64,000 nucleotides of DNA from Citrobacter sp. FP75 (GTDB lineage Bacteria; Pseudomonadota; Gammaproteobacteria; Enterobacterales; Enterobacteriaceae). Of the stretch, positions 47,205-56,948 are shown piece after piece. Location of the stretch: the NCBI RefSeq assembly GCF_018342065.1, contig NZ_JAFDOE010000007.1, positions 3,350 to 67,349 of the forward strand, read 5' to 3'. The position numbers and the translations under genes are program-made. The first letter of the stretch is position 1. Every line of letters begins with the position of its first letter. The notes beneath the pieces are model-generated. The model saw only the letters and a list, made by a program, of their open reading frames with translations. It was not told where the DNA came from and searched no databases.

Positions 47205-48692
47205 TTAACCGACGCTGTGTTCAAGACTGATGGCGAGAAGTTTTTGCGCTTCCACGGCGAACTCCAGCGGCAGTTCGGAGAACACGTCTTTACAGAAACC
47301 GTTGACGATCATCGAGATGGCGTCTTCTTCGCTGATACCGCGCTGCAGGCAGTAGAACAGCTGATCTTCACCAATGCGTGAGGTTGTCGCTTCGTGTTCA
47401 AGTTGGGCGCTGTTGTTACGACACTCCACATACGGGAAGGTGTGCGCCCCGCAGTCCGCGCCGATCAGCATCGAGTCACACTGGGTATAGTTGCGGGCGT
47501 TGGTCGCCGTCGGCATGATTTTTACCAGGCCGCGATAGCTGTTCTGGCTGCGCCCGGCAGAGATCCCTTTCGAGATAATGGTTGATTTGGTGTTCTTGCC
47601 GATATGGATCATTTTGGTGCCGGTATCGGCCTGTTGATGACCGCTGGTCAGCGCGACGGAGTAAAATTCGCCAATAGAGTTGTCGCCGCGCAAAATACAG
47701 CTCGGGTATTTCCACGTAATGGCCGAGCCCGTTTCCGACTGGGTCCACGACATTTTGCTGTTTTCGCCTTCACACAGCGCGCGTTTGGTGACGAAGTTCA
47801 GAATACCGCCGGTATTGCCATCACCGGGGAACCAGTTTTGTACCGTCGAGTATTTCACTTCGGCATCTTTGTGGATGATCACTTCCACCACCGCCGCGTG
47901 TAGCTGGTAACTGTCGCGCACCGGTGCCGAACAGCCCTCAATGTAACTGACGTAGCTGCCTTCATCTGCCACCAGAATGGTACGTTCAAATTGCCCGGTT
48001 TTTTCCGCGTTAATACGGAAATAGGTGGAAAGCTCCATCGGGCAGCGCACGCCTTTTGGTACATAGATAAACGTGCCGTCTGAGGCAACCGCCGCATTCA
48101 GCGCGGCAAAGAAATTGTCGTTACCCGGCACCACTGTGCCGAGATATTTCTTCACCAGTTCCGGGTGATCGTGAATCGCCTCGCCGAACGAACAGAAAAT
48201 AATGCCCTGTTCCGCCAGTTTTTCACGATAGGTGGTTGCCACCGACACCGAGTCAAAAATGGCATCGACCGCCACCTCTTTACCTTCGCGCACCGGTACG
48301 CCGAGCTGCTCGAAAGCGTCCTCAACCTCTTTACTTAAAAACGCATTCGCACCCGTTTGTTGTACCGCTCCCGGCTCAGAGGCGCAGGTTTCATCACAGT
48401 TGCCGCAGGAAGGCGCGGAGTAATAGCTGTAATCCTGATAATTCAGCTTATCGTAATGCGCTTTTAGCCAGTGCGGCTCTTCCATCGTCAGCCATGCTCT
48501 GAACGCATTCAGGCGAAACTCCAGCATCCATTCCGGTTCGTTGCGTTTCGCGGAAATTGCCCGCACGACCTCTTCATTGATGCCTTTCGCCAGCTCATCA
48601 GTTTTAAGTTGGGTGAAGAACCCCTCTTTGTAATTGAGGTGTCCGCCAGCCCAGGTGTTGACATCGTCAGTTGCTTCAGTGTTACGCGACAT
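47205..48692 (-). CDS. sufB: SufB, Fe-S assembly scaffold subunit
   Basis: A 495-residue scaffold protein on which the cluster is built. It carries the conserved [22 protein letters not shown] region and the N-terminal CGNCDETC segment. Start 48692 gives the E. coli length; an upstream in-frame start at 48731 would run into sufA. Confidence 0.96.
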   Translation of the reverse strand: MSRNTEATDDVNTWAGGHLNYKEGFFTQLKTDELAKGINEEVVRAISAKRNEPEWMLEFRLNAFRAWLTMEEPHWLKAHYDKLNYQDYSYYSAPSCGNCDETCASEPGAVQQTGANAFLSKEVEDAFEQLGVPVREGKEVAVDAIFDSVSVATTYREKLAEQGIIFCSFGEAIHDHPELVKKYLGTVVPGNDNFFAALNAAVASDGTFIYVPKGVRCPMELSTYFRINAEKTGQFERTILVADEGSYVSYIEGCSAPVRDSYQLHAAVVEVIIHKDAEVKYSTVQNWFPGDGNTGGILNFVTKRALCEGENSKMSWTQSETGSAITWKYPSCILRGDNSIGEFYSVALTSGHQQADTGTKMIHIGKNTKSTIISKGISAGRSQNSYRGLVKIMPTATNARNYTQCDSMLIGADCGAHTFPYVECRNNSAQLEHEATTSRIGEDQLFYCLQRGISEEDAISMIVNGFCKDVFSELPLEFAVEAQKLLAISLEHSVG

Positions 48693-48700
48693 AGTACCGC

Positions 48701-49069
48701 CTATACCCCAAAACTTTCGCCACAGCCGCATTCGTTCTGGGCTTTCGGGTTATGAAATTTAAATAACTGATTTAATCCTTCACGAACAAAATCGACTTCA
48801 GTTCCATCAATAAACGGCATCGCCTGTAACGGCACATACAGCCTGGCGCCATCCGTCTCAAACAGTAGATCGCCTTTTTCCGGCTTGCTGACGGTATCCA
48901 GCACATAGCCGAACCCCGCACATCCCGTTTGCTTCACGCCTAACCGCACGCCCAGCATGTCGGGTTGCTTTGCCACCAGTTCGCGAATATGCACCGCTGC
49001 GGCGGGCGTTAACGTCAGCCCGCGCCATGCAAAATCGTCCGGATTAAATGTTCCTGAATGCAATTCCAT
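48701..49069 (-). CDS. sufA: SufA, A-type Fe-S carrier
   Basis: A 122-residue A-type carrier with the three conserved cysteines (TGCAGFGY and the C-terminal ECGCGESF). First gene of the operon, eight bases before sufB. Start 49069 is chosen to match E. coli; an upstream in-frame ATG at 49087 is possible. Confidence 0.96.
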   Translation of the reverse strand: MELHSGTFNPDDFAWRGLTLTPAAAVHIRELVAKQPDMLGVRLGVKQTGCAGFGYVLDTVSKPEKGDLLFETDGARLYVPLQAMPFIDGTEVDFVREGLNQLFKFHNPKAQNECGCGESFGV

Positions 49070-49114
49070 AGGGTCACCTCGAGTCATTAGCCTTCAAGCT
49101 ATAACACCATGTTA

Positions 49115-49131
49115 GTGATAATGATTATCAC
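49115..49131. promoter_or_regulatory. Fur box of the suf operon
   Basis: GTGATAATGATTATCAC is a perfect odd palindrome centred on G49123 and matches the Fur consensus. It lies 46-62 bases upstream of sufA. It fits iron repression of sufABCDSE; IscR and OxyR sites could not be placed with confidence. Confidence 0.85.
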
Positions 49132-49381
49132 TTCAACCCCTCAACAGCAGGGGCATTCGGGTTAACCGCCCTTTTTGTCTACTTTTATTAAGCATAGACC
49201 CTGCAGCGTGGGTTTACAGGGATGGAATTTTTTGTTCAATGCTTTGATAAATAATGGGTTACAAATAACTAATCGTTCGGCAAGGTAAAACGCTAAAAGA
49301 TGTATAGATAATGTCTATTTAAAAGATAGGAAAAAGACGGGAAATGGAGATAACACGGTTCAACAGCGCGCAGACAGGCAA
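49132..49381. other. suf upstream region without genes
   Basis: About 250 bases between the Fur box and the terminator at 49382. It is moderately AT-rich (TTTTTTGTTCAATGCTTTGATAAAT and similar), as expected for IHF and other suf control sites. No open frame with a ribosome site is seen. Confidence 0.5.
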
Positions 49382-49423
49382 TAAAAAACCCTTAAGTCTG
49401 CTATTTTAACAGACTTAAGGGTT
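49382..49423 (-). terminator. Strong rho-independent terminator (minus strand) after the RydB-like RNA
   Basis: A perfect 14-base-pair stem, AACCCTTAAGTCTG (49387-49400) with CAGACTTAAGGGTT (49410-49423), and a nine-base loop. On the minus strand it is followed by TTTTTTATT. It ends transcripts from the RydB-like element or the LysR gene. Confidence 0.88.
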
Positions 49424-49491
49424 CCGGCCCCATCCGGCGCTTATCTCCGGCACTCGCGATGGCTTAGCTCTTGAAGGGGCGATAAGAATCG
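49424..49491 (-). ncRNA. rydB: RydB-like small RNA
   Basis: The minus strand reads GCCCCTTCAAGAGCTAAGCC, then GAGTGCCGGAGATAAGC, then GCCGGATGGGGC: an outer GCCCC/GGGGC stem (49427-49431 with 49476-49480) enclosing a CCGG/CCGG hairpin. The wording and the position between sufA and ydiH match what I recall of E. coli RydB (68 nt, same orientation). The ends are approximate. The family match should be confirmed against Rfam. Confidence 0.55.
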
Positions 49492-49565
49492 TCTCATACC
49501 CGGCAGCCGCTTTTTTAACACAAACTGCGGTTTGTCTATTTTACAGGCAGACACAGCTCACACAT

Positions 49566-50441
49566 TCAGAGCAGAGTCTCATGTAAGGCATCCAACAACA
49601 GACGCAGACCCGCCGGTTGATGTTCACGCGACAGATATAAACCGTAAATCGGCAGGCGACACGGCTGGAACTGAGGCAAAAGCCGGATCAACCGGCCCTG
49701 CTCCAGTCCTCCACGTGCTTCTTTTTCCGGTACCAGCGCAATGCCCATACCGGCCAGCGCCGATTCACATAACAGAGCAGAGATACCCGCACTGAGATTT
49801 CCCTTAATTGCCACCGATACGGCGTCGCCCTGCTCATCTCGAAAGTGCCAGGATTTTCCGGCAAAACCGCTGTAGTAGAGGCAATTATGCTGAGCGAGCT
49901 CGTCAAGGTTTTGCGGAGTACCATGCTGACGCAGATAATCCGCAGAGGCGCACAGCACCGACTCGCAGTCGCCAAGACGGCGGGCGATGGTACCGGGTTC
50001 AGGGCTATCCGTGATGCGGATCGCCACATCGATACGTTCTCCCACGAGACTTACCGGTTGGTTATTGATCTCCACCTCAATACGCAGTTGCGGATACTTC
50101 GCCAGAAAAGCGGGCAGAACCGGCGCTAATATATGCAAGGCAGTAAAATGTGCACAGGCCACACGTAGCGTACCGGATGGAATCTCCGCCGCGCTGGCGG
50201 CCCCAATATCCAGAGAAAGTTGCGCCAGAGAACGCGTTTTAAGTAATGCCTCTTCACCCGCTGGGGTGATCGTCAAACGGCGCGACGAACGATGGATAAG
50301 CCTCGCACCCGCCCATTTTTCCATCTCATCGAGATAGCGACTGACCATCGGTCTGGAAAGCCCCAGCGCTCGCGCAGCGGCACTCAGGCTACCCAAATCG
50401 CAGATATGGTTAAATACCGTTGCTGCCATCACTCTGTCCAT
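49566..50441 (-). CDS. LysR-family transcriptional regulator
   Basis: A 291-residue LysR regulator with an N-terminal HTH (LGSLSAAARALGLSRPMVSRYLDEME) and a two-lobed effector domain opening GTLRVACAHF. Divergent from the metallo-beta-lactamase-fold gene, 123 bases away, which is its likely target. This pair interrupts the E. coli order rydB-ydiH, so it is an insertion relative to K-12. Confidence 0.9.
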   Translation of the reverse strand: MDRVMAATVFNHICDLGSLSAAARALGLSRPMVSRYLDEMEKWAGARLIHRSSRRLTITPAGEEALLKTRSLAQLSLDIGAASAAEIPSGTLRVACAHFTALHILAPVLPAFLAKYPQLRIEVEINNQPVSLVGERIDVAIRITDSPEPGTIARRLGDCESVLCASADYLRQHGTPQNLDELAQHNCLYYSGFAGKSWHFRDEQGDAVSVAIKGNLSAGISALLCESALAGMGIALVPEKEARGGLEQGRLIRLLPQFQPCRLPIYGLYLSREHQPAGLRLLLDALHETLL

Positions 50442-50564
50442 CGCATCCCATCCGATCGTTTTATGAAACTCAGCATGTCCTGATAGAGGAATTCTAACAG
50501 ATCAGAATTTCCGTAAAATAAGGAACGAGAAAAAGACATCTTCATCTGCAAAAGGTTATCCACC

Positions 50565-51416
50565 ATGAAAGTTAACGCCCTGGCCCTGCTATTACCCCTG
50601 CTGGCTTCACCGGTTTTCGCAGCGCCGCTCCAGCTTGACGTCTACAATCCGCAGGAAAAAGCCATTTTCCCGGTTTCCTCAACGCTGGTTTCCGGCCCGA
50701 AAGAAGCCATTTTATTTGATGCACAATTCAGCATCAAAGACGGTGAAAAGCTGGTGCAGATGATCCGCGACAGCGGCAAATCGCTGAAGACCATCGTGAT
50801 TACCTCTGGCGATCCGGATTTTTATTTTGGACTGCAACCGATTGTTAAAGCCTTCCCTGAAGCCAAAGTGCTGGCTACACCACACGTGGTGGAGCACATT
50901 CTTGCCACCAAAGAAGCCAAACTGAAGTTTTGGGGCCCGCAGATGAAAGATGGCGCCCCAACGACGCTCATCGTACCGCAGGCCACCACGCAAACTCGCT
51001 TTACAATTGATGGGGAAACACTGGAACTGCGCCACCCTAATGATTATGCAGCGTATGTCTGGATCCCGACTAACCGCGCGATCCTCGGCGGTACCGGCGT
51101 GGCTTCCGGTATTCATGTCTGGACCGCAGACACGCAGTCTCCTGAACAGCGCGCCGCGTGGCGCAACGTACTCAGCGAAATGCAAACTTTACGCCCAGCC
51201 GAAGTGATACCCGGTCACTCTATCGGCGAACGCCCGGCTGGTGATAAAGCGATCCGCTTCACTCAGGACTATTTACAGTCGTTTGAGCAGGCGCTGGACG
51301 CGAAGCAAGGGTCGGCATATGTAATTAAGACGATGAAGGCCGCGTGGCCAGGGCTTGCGGACGATAGCTCGCTGGAGCTAAGTGCGAAGGTTAATACCGG
51401 TGAGATGAAGTGGTAA
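50565..51416 (+). CDS. Secreted metallo-beta-lactamase-fold protein with altered metal site
   Basis: A 283-residue exported protein (signal peptide ending PVFAAP) with the metallo-beta-lactamase fold: STLVSGPKEAILFDAQFS at strand level, GGTGVASGIHVW, and a C-terminal EVIPGHSIGE. The metal-binding motif HxHxDH is replaced by SGDPDF in VITSGDPDFYFGLQ, so the usual zinc histidines are missing; the final His in PGHS is kept. It may use another metal arrangement or have lost hydrolase function. Controlled probably by the divergent LysR gene. Confidence 0.8.
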   Translation: MKVNALALLLPLLASPVFAAPLQLDVYNPQEKAIFPVSSTLVSGPKEAILFDAQFSIKDGEKLVQMIRDSGKSLKTIVITSGDPDFYFGLQPIVKAFPEAKVLATPHVVEHILATKEAKLKFWGPQMKDGAPTTLIVPQATTQTRFTIDGETLELRHPNDYAAYVWIPTNRAILGGTGVASGIHVWTADTQSPEQRAAWRNVLSEMQTLRPAEVIPGHSIGERPAGDKAIRFTQDYLQSFEQALDAKQGSAYVIKTMKAAWPGLADDSSLELSAKVNTGEMKW

Positions 51417-51437
51417 ATAAGATTTAAAGCAAAAAAT

Positions 51438-51463
51438 AACCCCGAACACATGTCGGGGTTTTC
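51438..51463. terminator. Bidirectional terminator between the MBL-fold gene and ydiH
   Basis: AACCCCGA (51438-51445) pairs with TCGGGGTT (51453-51460), followed by TT on the plus strand and preceded by an A-run that serves the minus strand. Confidence 0.85.
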
Positions 51464-51484
51464 ATCACGATAAGCATACCGGAA

Positions 51485-51673
51485 TCAATGAACGCCGTGG
51501 CGCCAGGCAAAATAGATCTCTTCTTTGAGTTCAGTCGAAGAGAGCGTCAGCAAATCAGCAAACTCCAGCTCTAATTGTTTCAGTCTTTTCAAATACTGAG
51601 CCGGTGAAAGATCGCTTTTATCACGACGTATAAATTCTATTGCCAGTTGGGCCGGGTCTAATTGGGTAGACAT
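51485..51673 (-). CDS. ydiH: YdiH, conserved small protein
   Basis: A 62-residue helical protein, MSTQLDPAQLAIEFIRRD at its start and YFAWRHGVH at its end, matching E. coli YdiH in length and sequence. No motif of known function. Start 51673 is chosen to match E. coli; a longer frame to 51787 overlaps menI. Confidence 0.92.
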   Translation of the reverse strand: MSTQLDPAQLAIEFIRRDKSDLSPAQYLKRLKQLELEFADLLTLSSTELKEEIYFAWRHGVH

Positions 51674-51750
51674 ATCATCCTCGCTTGTGTTCAAAACCTG
51701 CACAGTATAGCACCTTTCCCTGCGCAGATAATGACCAAACTCAACATGCG

Positions 51751-52161
51751 TCACAAAATAGCGGTCGTCAGGCGCGAGGTGCAGCACAGCCGTTCCTGCT
51801 CATCAAAGATTTCGATTTGCCAAACCTGGTGGCGAGAACCGGTATGCAGCGCACTGCACACCCCTCTGACACGCCCTTCCCGCGCGGAACGTATATGGTT
51901 GGCATTCACTTCAAGACCCACCACTTTCTGATCGCCCTGGGTACACAGGTAACCTGCTACTGACCCCATACTTTCCGCCAGCACTACCGAAGCACCGCCG
52001 TGTAACAGGCCAAAAGGCTGTTTAGTCCGGTGATCCACCGGCATCGTGGCTTCCAGCGTATTATCTCCGATGCGCTCAAAACGGATATCCAGCAGACCAA
52101 CCATATTTCCCTCACCCATGGTATTGAGCGCCTCGAGTGAAACTTCACGTTTCCAGATCAT
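51751..52161 (-). CDS. menI: MenI (YdiI), 1,4-dihydroxy-2-naphthoyl-CoA hydrolase
   Basis: A 136-residue hotdog-fold thioesterase with the family motif LLHGGASVVLAESMGS, whose Glu is catalytic. It releases CoA from dihydroxynaphthoyl-CoA in menaquinone synthesis, useful for the tetrathionate and ydh respiratory systems in the same window. The start at 52161 overlaps the ydiJ stop by four bases. The longer frame to 52293 is rejected because it lies inside ydiJ. Confidence 0.94.
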   Translation of the reverse strand: MIWKREVSLEALNTMGEGNMVGLLDIRFERIGDNTLEATMPVDHRTKQPFGLLHGGASVVLAESMGSVAGYLCTQGDQKVVGLEVNANHIRSAREGRVRGVCSALHTGSRHQVWQIEIFDEQERLCCTSRLTTAIL

Positions 52162-55100
52162 CCAATTATCTCCAGCAGAGCCTGTAATGGGTGGCGAACG
52201 CCCGTACCTTCCACGCGTTTTACCTGGCTGCGGCAAGAATACCCTGCAGCCAGACAGCGGTTGCGCGGTAATCGCTGCATTGCCTGATGCCATGATAACT
52301 CATAGATGCCCAGCGAGTTCTGGTGATTCTTCACTTCATGACCATAGGTGCCCGCCATGCCACAGCACCCGACGTTGACGTTTTCCAGCTTCGCACCAAA
52401 CCTGGCAAAAATGGCCGCCCACTGTGCAGGTGCGCCCGGCAAGGCGGTCACTTCGGTGCAATGCCCAAAGAAATACCATGGTTCACCCGCGATAGCGGTA
52501 GGCTGCTGAGAGGCCAGAACGCTCGATAACCACTCGTTCACCAACAGCACATGGAAATCTCCCCGTTGCTCACCCAGCGCCAGCTTGTATTCATCGCGAT
52601 AGCACAGCACCAGCGCGGGATCGACGCCCACCATCGGGATGTTCAACTTCGCCACCCGGTTGAGAAACTCGGCGGTCTTTTTCGCCGTTTTGGCAAAACG
52701 ATTCAAAAAGCCCTTAATATGCTGCGCCTTACCATTGGGCGAGAACGGCAGCAGTACCGGCTGTAAACCGAGCTTTTCTACCAGGCGGATGAAATCGGCC
52801 ACGACTTGCGCATCGTAATAGCTGGTGAACGGATCCTGTACCACCAGTACCGTGCGGGCCTTCTGTTCCTGACTCAATAATTCGAGCTGTTCCAGCGTCA
52901 TATTGGCACAGCGGTGTCCCACCAGTTGACGTTGTAACGACGGCGCAGACAGCAGCGGCAAATCCACCATGCCAATATGCTTTTTGGCAAGATTGCGCAC
53001 CAGCGGCTGGTTAATGAAGAAGTTGAACGTTTTCGGCGCGCGCGCCATTAACGGCGCATAGCTCTCAACGGTTGCCACCATGTGATCGCGCAGCGGACGC
53101 AAATAACGTGTGTGGTACAGTTGCAGGAAACGAGAACGGAACTCCGGAACGTCAATTTTGATCGGGCACTGAGTGGAGCACGCTTTACACGCCAGACAGC
53201 CGGACATCGCCTCTTTGACTTCATGCGAGAAATCGTACTCGCCCTTGCGCGCATGCCAGCTGTTGCGGGTGCGGGCAATTAATGTGCGTAAGCTGGCGCG
53301 TTTTTCCGGTAACTCTTTTTCCAGATGAACCGGATCGATGCCGCGGTCAGCCAGCAGGCGTAGCCATTCCCGCACCAGCGTTGCCCGTCCTTTTGGCGAA
53401 TGAATGCGATTGAGGCTAATTTTCATCGACGGGCACATTGGGCTGTTGGCATCGAAGTTAAAACACAATCCGTTACCGTTACACTCCAGCGCCCCACGCC
53501 ATTCTTGCCTTACAGCCAACGGGATCTGGCGATCGTATGTCCCACGCTTAACCGCATCGACTTTCATCATCGGCGCATCAACGCCTTCCGGCGGGCAGAT
53601 TTTGCCGGGGTTCAGACGGTTTTGCGGGTCAAACGCCGACTTCACTTTGCGTAATTCACGGTACAGCTCATCGCCGAAGAACGCCGGACTGTACTCCGCA
53701 CGAAATCCCTTGCCGTGTTCACCCCACAGCAGACCGCCGTATTTTGCCGTCAATGCCACGACGTCATCCGAAATGCGTTTCATCAGCACTTCCTGCTGCG
53801 GATCGCACATATCCAGCGCTGGTCTGACGTGTAGCACCCCGGCGTCCACGTGACCAAACATGCCATAGCTCAGGCCATGGCCGTCGAGCAGCGCGCGGAA
53901 CTCCGCAATATAGTCCGCCAGATGTTCTGGCGGTACGCAGGTATCTTCCGCGAACGGAATCGGCTTTGCGGCCCCCTTTGCATTACCCAGCAGTCCGACG
54001 GCTTTTTTCCGCATCGCGTAAATACGCTCAACGCCCGCCAGTTCGGTACACAACTGCCAGCCAATGACGCCAGCTTCCTGACGGGCAATTAAGCCGTCCA
54101 GGCGTTCGCACAGTGCGCTCACCTGTGCGTTAATTAATGCTTCGTCGTCCCCGGCGAACTCGACGATATTCAAACCCAGCATTTCTTTATCTGGCACATC
54201 TGTAATCAGTTCGCTCACCGAGTGCCAGACAATGTCTTCGCGCGCCAGATTAAGTACTTTGGAGTCGACTGTTTCTACCGACAGCGCGCGCGCGTCCACC
54301 ATCACCGGGGCATTGCGCAGAGCGGAATCAAAAGAGTCGTATTTGACGTTAACCAGCCGTCGCACCTTCGGCAACGGCGTAATATCAAGGCGAGCCTCGG
54401 TAATAAAGGCCAGCGTACCTTCGGATCCGGTGAGGATGCGGGTTAAATCAAACTCGGTCATCTCATCGTTAAAGACGTGGCGTAAATCGTAACCGGTTAA
54501 AAAGCGATTCAGCTTCGGAAACTTATCCACGATCAGCTGTCGGTTTTCGCGGCAGCGCTGATAAACGGTCTTATAAATGCGCCCGATGGTCGTATTGGTG
54601 TTGCCGAGCATTTCGGCAAGCTCAACCGGCATCGGCTGCGTATCAAGGATATCGCCGCCGATCAGGACCGCACGAACGCCCAGTACGTGATCGGAGGTTT
54701 TACCGTAAACCAACGACCCTTGCCCGGACGCATCGGTATTTATCATCCCGCCAAGCGTTGCCCGGTTACTGGTAGATAATTCCGGCGCGAAGAAATAACC
54801 GTACGGCTTCAGATACTGGTTGAGCTGATCTTTTATCACCCCAGCTTCTACCCGTACCCAACCTTCCTGCGGATTGATTTCAATAATGCGGCTCATATAA
54901 CGGGACATATCAACGATCATGCCCTGATTCAGCGCCTGACCATTGGTTCCCGTGCCACCACCGCGTGGGGTAAAGATCAACGAGGAAAAGAGAGGTTCAG
55001 CTGCCAGACGGGCGATCAGCGCCACGTCCGCCGTTGAACGGGGAAAAACCACAGCATCAGGAAGAAGCTGATAGATGCTGTTATCCGTCGACATTGTCAG

Positions 55101-55214
55101 ACGATCGGCATAGCTCGTTGCCGTGTCGCCCGTAAACCCTTGCTGCTCCAGCGCCTGCAAAAAATTGAGCACCAGTTGAACGACACCAGGTGCTTGAGAA
55201 ATTTGTGGAATCAT
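52158..55214 (-). CDS. ydiJ: YdiJ, FAD- and Fe-S-dependent oxidoreductase
   Basis: A 1018-residue protein with three parts: an FAD-linked oxidase domain (PCMH type, with TPRGGGTGTNGQALNQG near residue 80), an [Fe-S] ferredoxin segment (CLACKACSTQCP near residue 660), and a C-terminal CCG domain (GHCTEVTALPG, NVGCCGMAGTYG). This is the architecture of D-2-hydroxyacid dehydrogenases, and D-2-hydroxyglutarate oxidation has been proposed for YdiJ. It has AGGAAAGGG before the ATG and is followed by menI with a four-base overlap. Confidence 0.94.
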   Translation of the reverse strand: MIPQISQAPGVVQLVLNFLQALEQQGFTGDTATSYADRLTMSTDNSIYQLLPDAVVFPRSTADVALIARLAAEPLFSSLIFTPRGGGTGTNGQALNQGMIVDMSRYMSRIIEINPQEGWVRVEAGVIKDQLNQYLKPYGYFFAPELSTSNRATLGGMINTDASGQGSLVYGKTSDHVLGVRAVLIGGDILDTQPMPVELAEMLGNTNTTIGRIYKTVYQRCRENRQLIVDKFPKLNRFLTGYDLRHVFNDEMTEFDLTRILTGSEGTLAFITEARLDITPLPKVRRLVNVKYDSFDSALRNAPVMVDARALSVETVDSKVLNLAREDIVWHSVSELITDVPDKEMLGLNIVEFAGDDEALINAQVSALCERLDGLIARQEAGVIGWQLCTELAGVERIYAMRKKAVGLLGNAKGAAKPIPFAEDTCVPPEHLADYIAEFRALLDGHGLSYGMFGHVDAGVLHVRPALDMCDPQQEVLMKRISDDVVALTAKYGGLLWGEHGKGFRAEYSPAFFGDELYRELRKVKSAFDPQNRLNPGKICPPEGVDAPMMKVDAVKRGTYDRQIPLAVRQEWRGALECNGNGLCFNFDANSPMCPSMKISLNRIHSPKGRATLVREWLRLLADRGIDPVHLEKELPEKRASLRTLIARTRNSWHARKGEYDFSHEVKEAMSGCLACKACSTQCPIKIDVPEFRSRFLQLYHTRYLRPLRDHMVATVESYAPLMARAPKTFNFFINQPLVRNLAKKHIGMVDLPLLSAPSLQRQLVGHRCANMTLEQLELLSQEQKARTVLVVQDPFTSYYDAQVVADFIRLVEKLGLQPVLLPFSPNGKAQHIKGFLNRFAKTAKKTAEFLNRVAKLNIPMVGVDPALVLCYRDEYKLALGEQRGDFHVLLVNEWLSSVLASQQPTAIAGEPWYFFGHCTEVTALPGAPAQWAAIFARFGAKLENVNVGCCGMAGTYGHEVKNHQNSLGIYELSWHQAMQRLPRNRCLAAGYSCRSQVKRVEGTGVRHPLQALLEIIG

Positions 55215-55247
55215 TATAGTGACCCTTTCCTGCGGTCTGTGTTGTGA

Positions 55248-55263
55248 ATTTAATCGTTTGCGT
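55248..55263. promoter_or_regulatory. PurR-like half-conserved operator between ydiJ and ydiK
   Basis: ATTTAATCGTTTGCGT agrees with the PurR consensus ACGCAAACGTTTGCGT at 12 of 16 positions, with an intact right half and central CG. The left half is poor. It lies between the divergent ydiJ and ydiK genes. Tentative. Confidence 0.3.
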
Positions 55264-55427
55264 GTTGCTTTGTTTGTTGTATCACATTTTTTTCTAATAC
55301 GCCCAGCAGATTTAAAGGCAGAATCAGCCTGTTAAAAACCGCTGAAATTGCTCATCATTATAGGGTGTGGTTTAAGCGTTCACGTCGCGTCAACGTCCTG
55401 ACGTACAGAAAAGGTGAAAAAGTATTT

Positions 55428-56528
55428 ATGGTAAATTTCCGTCAGCCCAGGGATATCGCGCAAGTGCTGCTCTCGGTGCTGTTTTTAGCCATCTTGATTG
55501 TGGCCTGTCTATGGATTGTGCAGCCGTTTATCCTTGGTTTTGCGTGGGCTGGAACCGTGGTTATTGCAACCTGGCCCATCTTACTGCGTATACAGAAATT
55601 GCTATGGGGACGCCGATCTTTGGCCGTGCTGGTGATGACCCTGCTGCTGGTCCTTTTGTTTATCATTCCCATCGCGTTATTAGTTAACAGCATTGTTGAT
55701 GGCAGCGGCCCGTTGATCCATGCCGTAACCGCTGGCGATATGACGCTGCCGGATCTTGAGTGGCTGAACAGTATTCCGTTAGTGGGTGCCAAAATATATG
55801 GTGCATGGCACAGCCTGCTGGATATGGGCGGCGCGGCAATTATGGCCAAAGTGCGTCCTTATATCGGCACAACCACCACCTGGTTTGTTGGTCAGGCCGC
55901 GCATATTGGCCGCTTTATGATGCATTGTGGTCTGATGCTGCTGTTCAGCGCCCTGCTGTACTGGCGCGGTGAACAAGTGGCATTAGGTATTCGCCACTTC
56001 GCCTGTCGCCTGGCCTCTAAGCGTGGCGATGCCGCCATTCTACTGGCGGCGCAAGCGATCCGTGCGGTGGCGTTGGGTGTGGTCGTAACCGCGCTGGTGC
56101 AGGCCGTCCTCGGCGGCATTGGTCTGGCAGTCACGGGCGTGCCGTACGCCACGCTGCTGGCGGTGCTGATGATCCTGTCCTGTCTGGTACAGCTGGGTCC
56201 CTTGCCAGTACTGATCCCGGCTATCATCTGGCTTTACTGGACGGGTGACTCTACCTGGGGCACGGTGCTGCTGGTGTGGAGCGCTGTGGTGGGTACGCTG
56301 GATAACGTGATCCGCCCGATGCTGATTCGAATGGGTGCCGATTTACCGCTTATTCTCATCCTTTCCGGAGTCATCGGTGGGCTGATTGCCTTCGGCATGA
56401 TTGGCCTGTTTATCGGCCCGGTGGTCCTGGCCGTTTCCTGGCGTCTGTTCTCCGCCTGGGTGAACGAAGCCCCTGCGCCCGGCAACGACCCAGACGCGAT
56501 CCTCGAAGAAATCGAAAACAACAAGTAG
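55428..56528 (+). CDS. ydiK: YdiK, AI-2E/PerM family transporter
   Basis: A 366-residue inner-membrane protein of the AI-2 exporter-like (TqsA/PerM) family with about seven to eight helices. It has the conserved GGIGLAVTGVPYATLLAVLM and NVIRPMLIRMGADLPLILILSG regions. Substrate unknown. The start at 55428 gives the E. coli N-terminus (MVNFRQPRDIAQVLLS). It is divergent from ydiJ. Confidence 0.93.
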   Translation: MVNFRQPRDIAQVLLSVLFLAILIVACLWIVQPFILGFAWAGTVVIATWPILLRIQKLLWGRRSLAVLVMTLLLVLLFIIPIALLVNSIVDGSGPLIHAVTAGDMTLPDLEWLNSIPLVGAKIYGAWHSLLDMGGAAIMAKVRPYIGTTTTWFVGQAAHIGRFMMHCGLMLLFSALLYWRGEQVALGIRHFACRLASKRGDAAILLAAQAIRAVALGVVVTALVQAVLGGIGLAVTGVPYATLLAVLMILSCLVQLGPLPVLIPAIIWLYWTGDSTWGTVLLVWSAVVGTLDNVIRPMLIRMGADLPLILILSGVIGGLIAFGMIGLFIGPVVLAVSWRLFSAWVNEAPAPGNDPDAILEEIENNK

Positions 56529-56535
56529 TCCCGAC

Positions 56536-56563
56536 ATCAGGCGGCATTGCCGCCTGATTGTTT
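56536..56563 (+). terminator. Rho-independent terminator of ydiK
   Basis: ATCAGGCGGC (56536-56545) and GCCGCCTGAT (56549-56558) form a ten-base-pair stem with loop ATT, followed by TGTTT. Confidence 0.82.
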
Positions 56564-56664
56564 AACGCCGTTTATTGATGTCTTCCCGCCTAATACGTGA
56601 ATCCCGCGCTTCCTGGCTGTAAATTCTCATTTGTGTCGCAAATTCTTTACAGTTTTTAAACTAT

Positions 56665-56678
56665 TGAGATGAATCCGA
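56665..56678 (+). promoter_or_regulatory. RcsB box of rprA
   Basis: TGAGATGAATCCGA lies about 42 bases upstream of the rprA start, the place of the RcsB site in E. coli, where the Rcs envelope-stress phosphorelay activates rprA. Confidence 0.7.
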
Positions 56679-56713
56679 TCGACGGGAAAAATCGACATGC
56701 CTACTATTGTCTC

Positions 56714-56818
56714 AAGGCTTTAGATCAACACATTGATTTATAAGCATGGAAATCCCCTGAGTGAAACAACGAATTGCTGTGTGTAGTCTTTGCCCATCTC
56801 CCACGATGGGCTTTTTTT
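56714..56818 (+). ncRNA. rprA: RprA small RNA
   Basis: About 105 nt. From GATCAACA onward the sequence matches E. coli RprA nearly base for base (ATTGATTTATAAGCATGG, AATCCCCTGAGTG, GTGTGTAGTC) and ends in the terminator GCCCATC/GATGGGC plus eight Ts. RprA pairs with the rpoS leader to raise translation, with Hfq. The first 15 bases differ most from E. coli. Located between ydiK and ydiL as in E. coli. Confidence 0.95.
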
Positions 56819-56948
56819 TGTCTTTTCATCTGCATCCCCTCTTCTGAATAACAAATAATATTGCACAAGATACTGTGACTCTCTTCAAGTCGAAATACCC
56901 ACAAGAATGCTATTACTATTCCACCGTCTTTTATCAAGTGATGAAATA

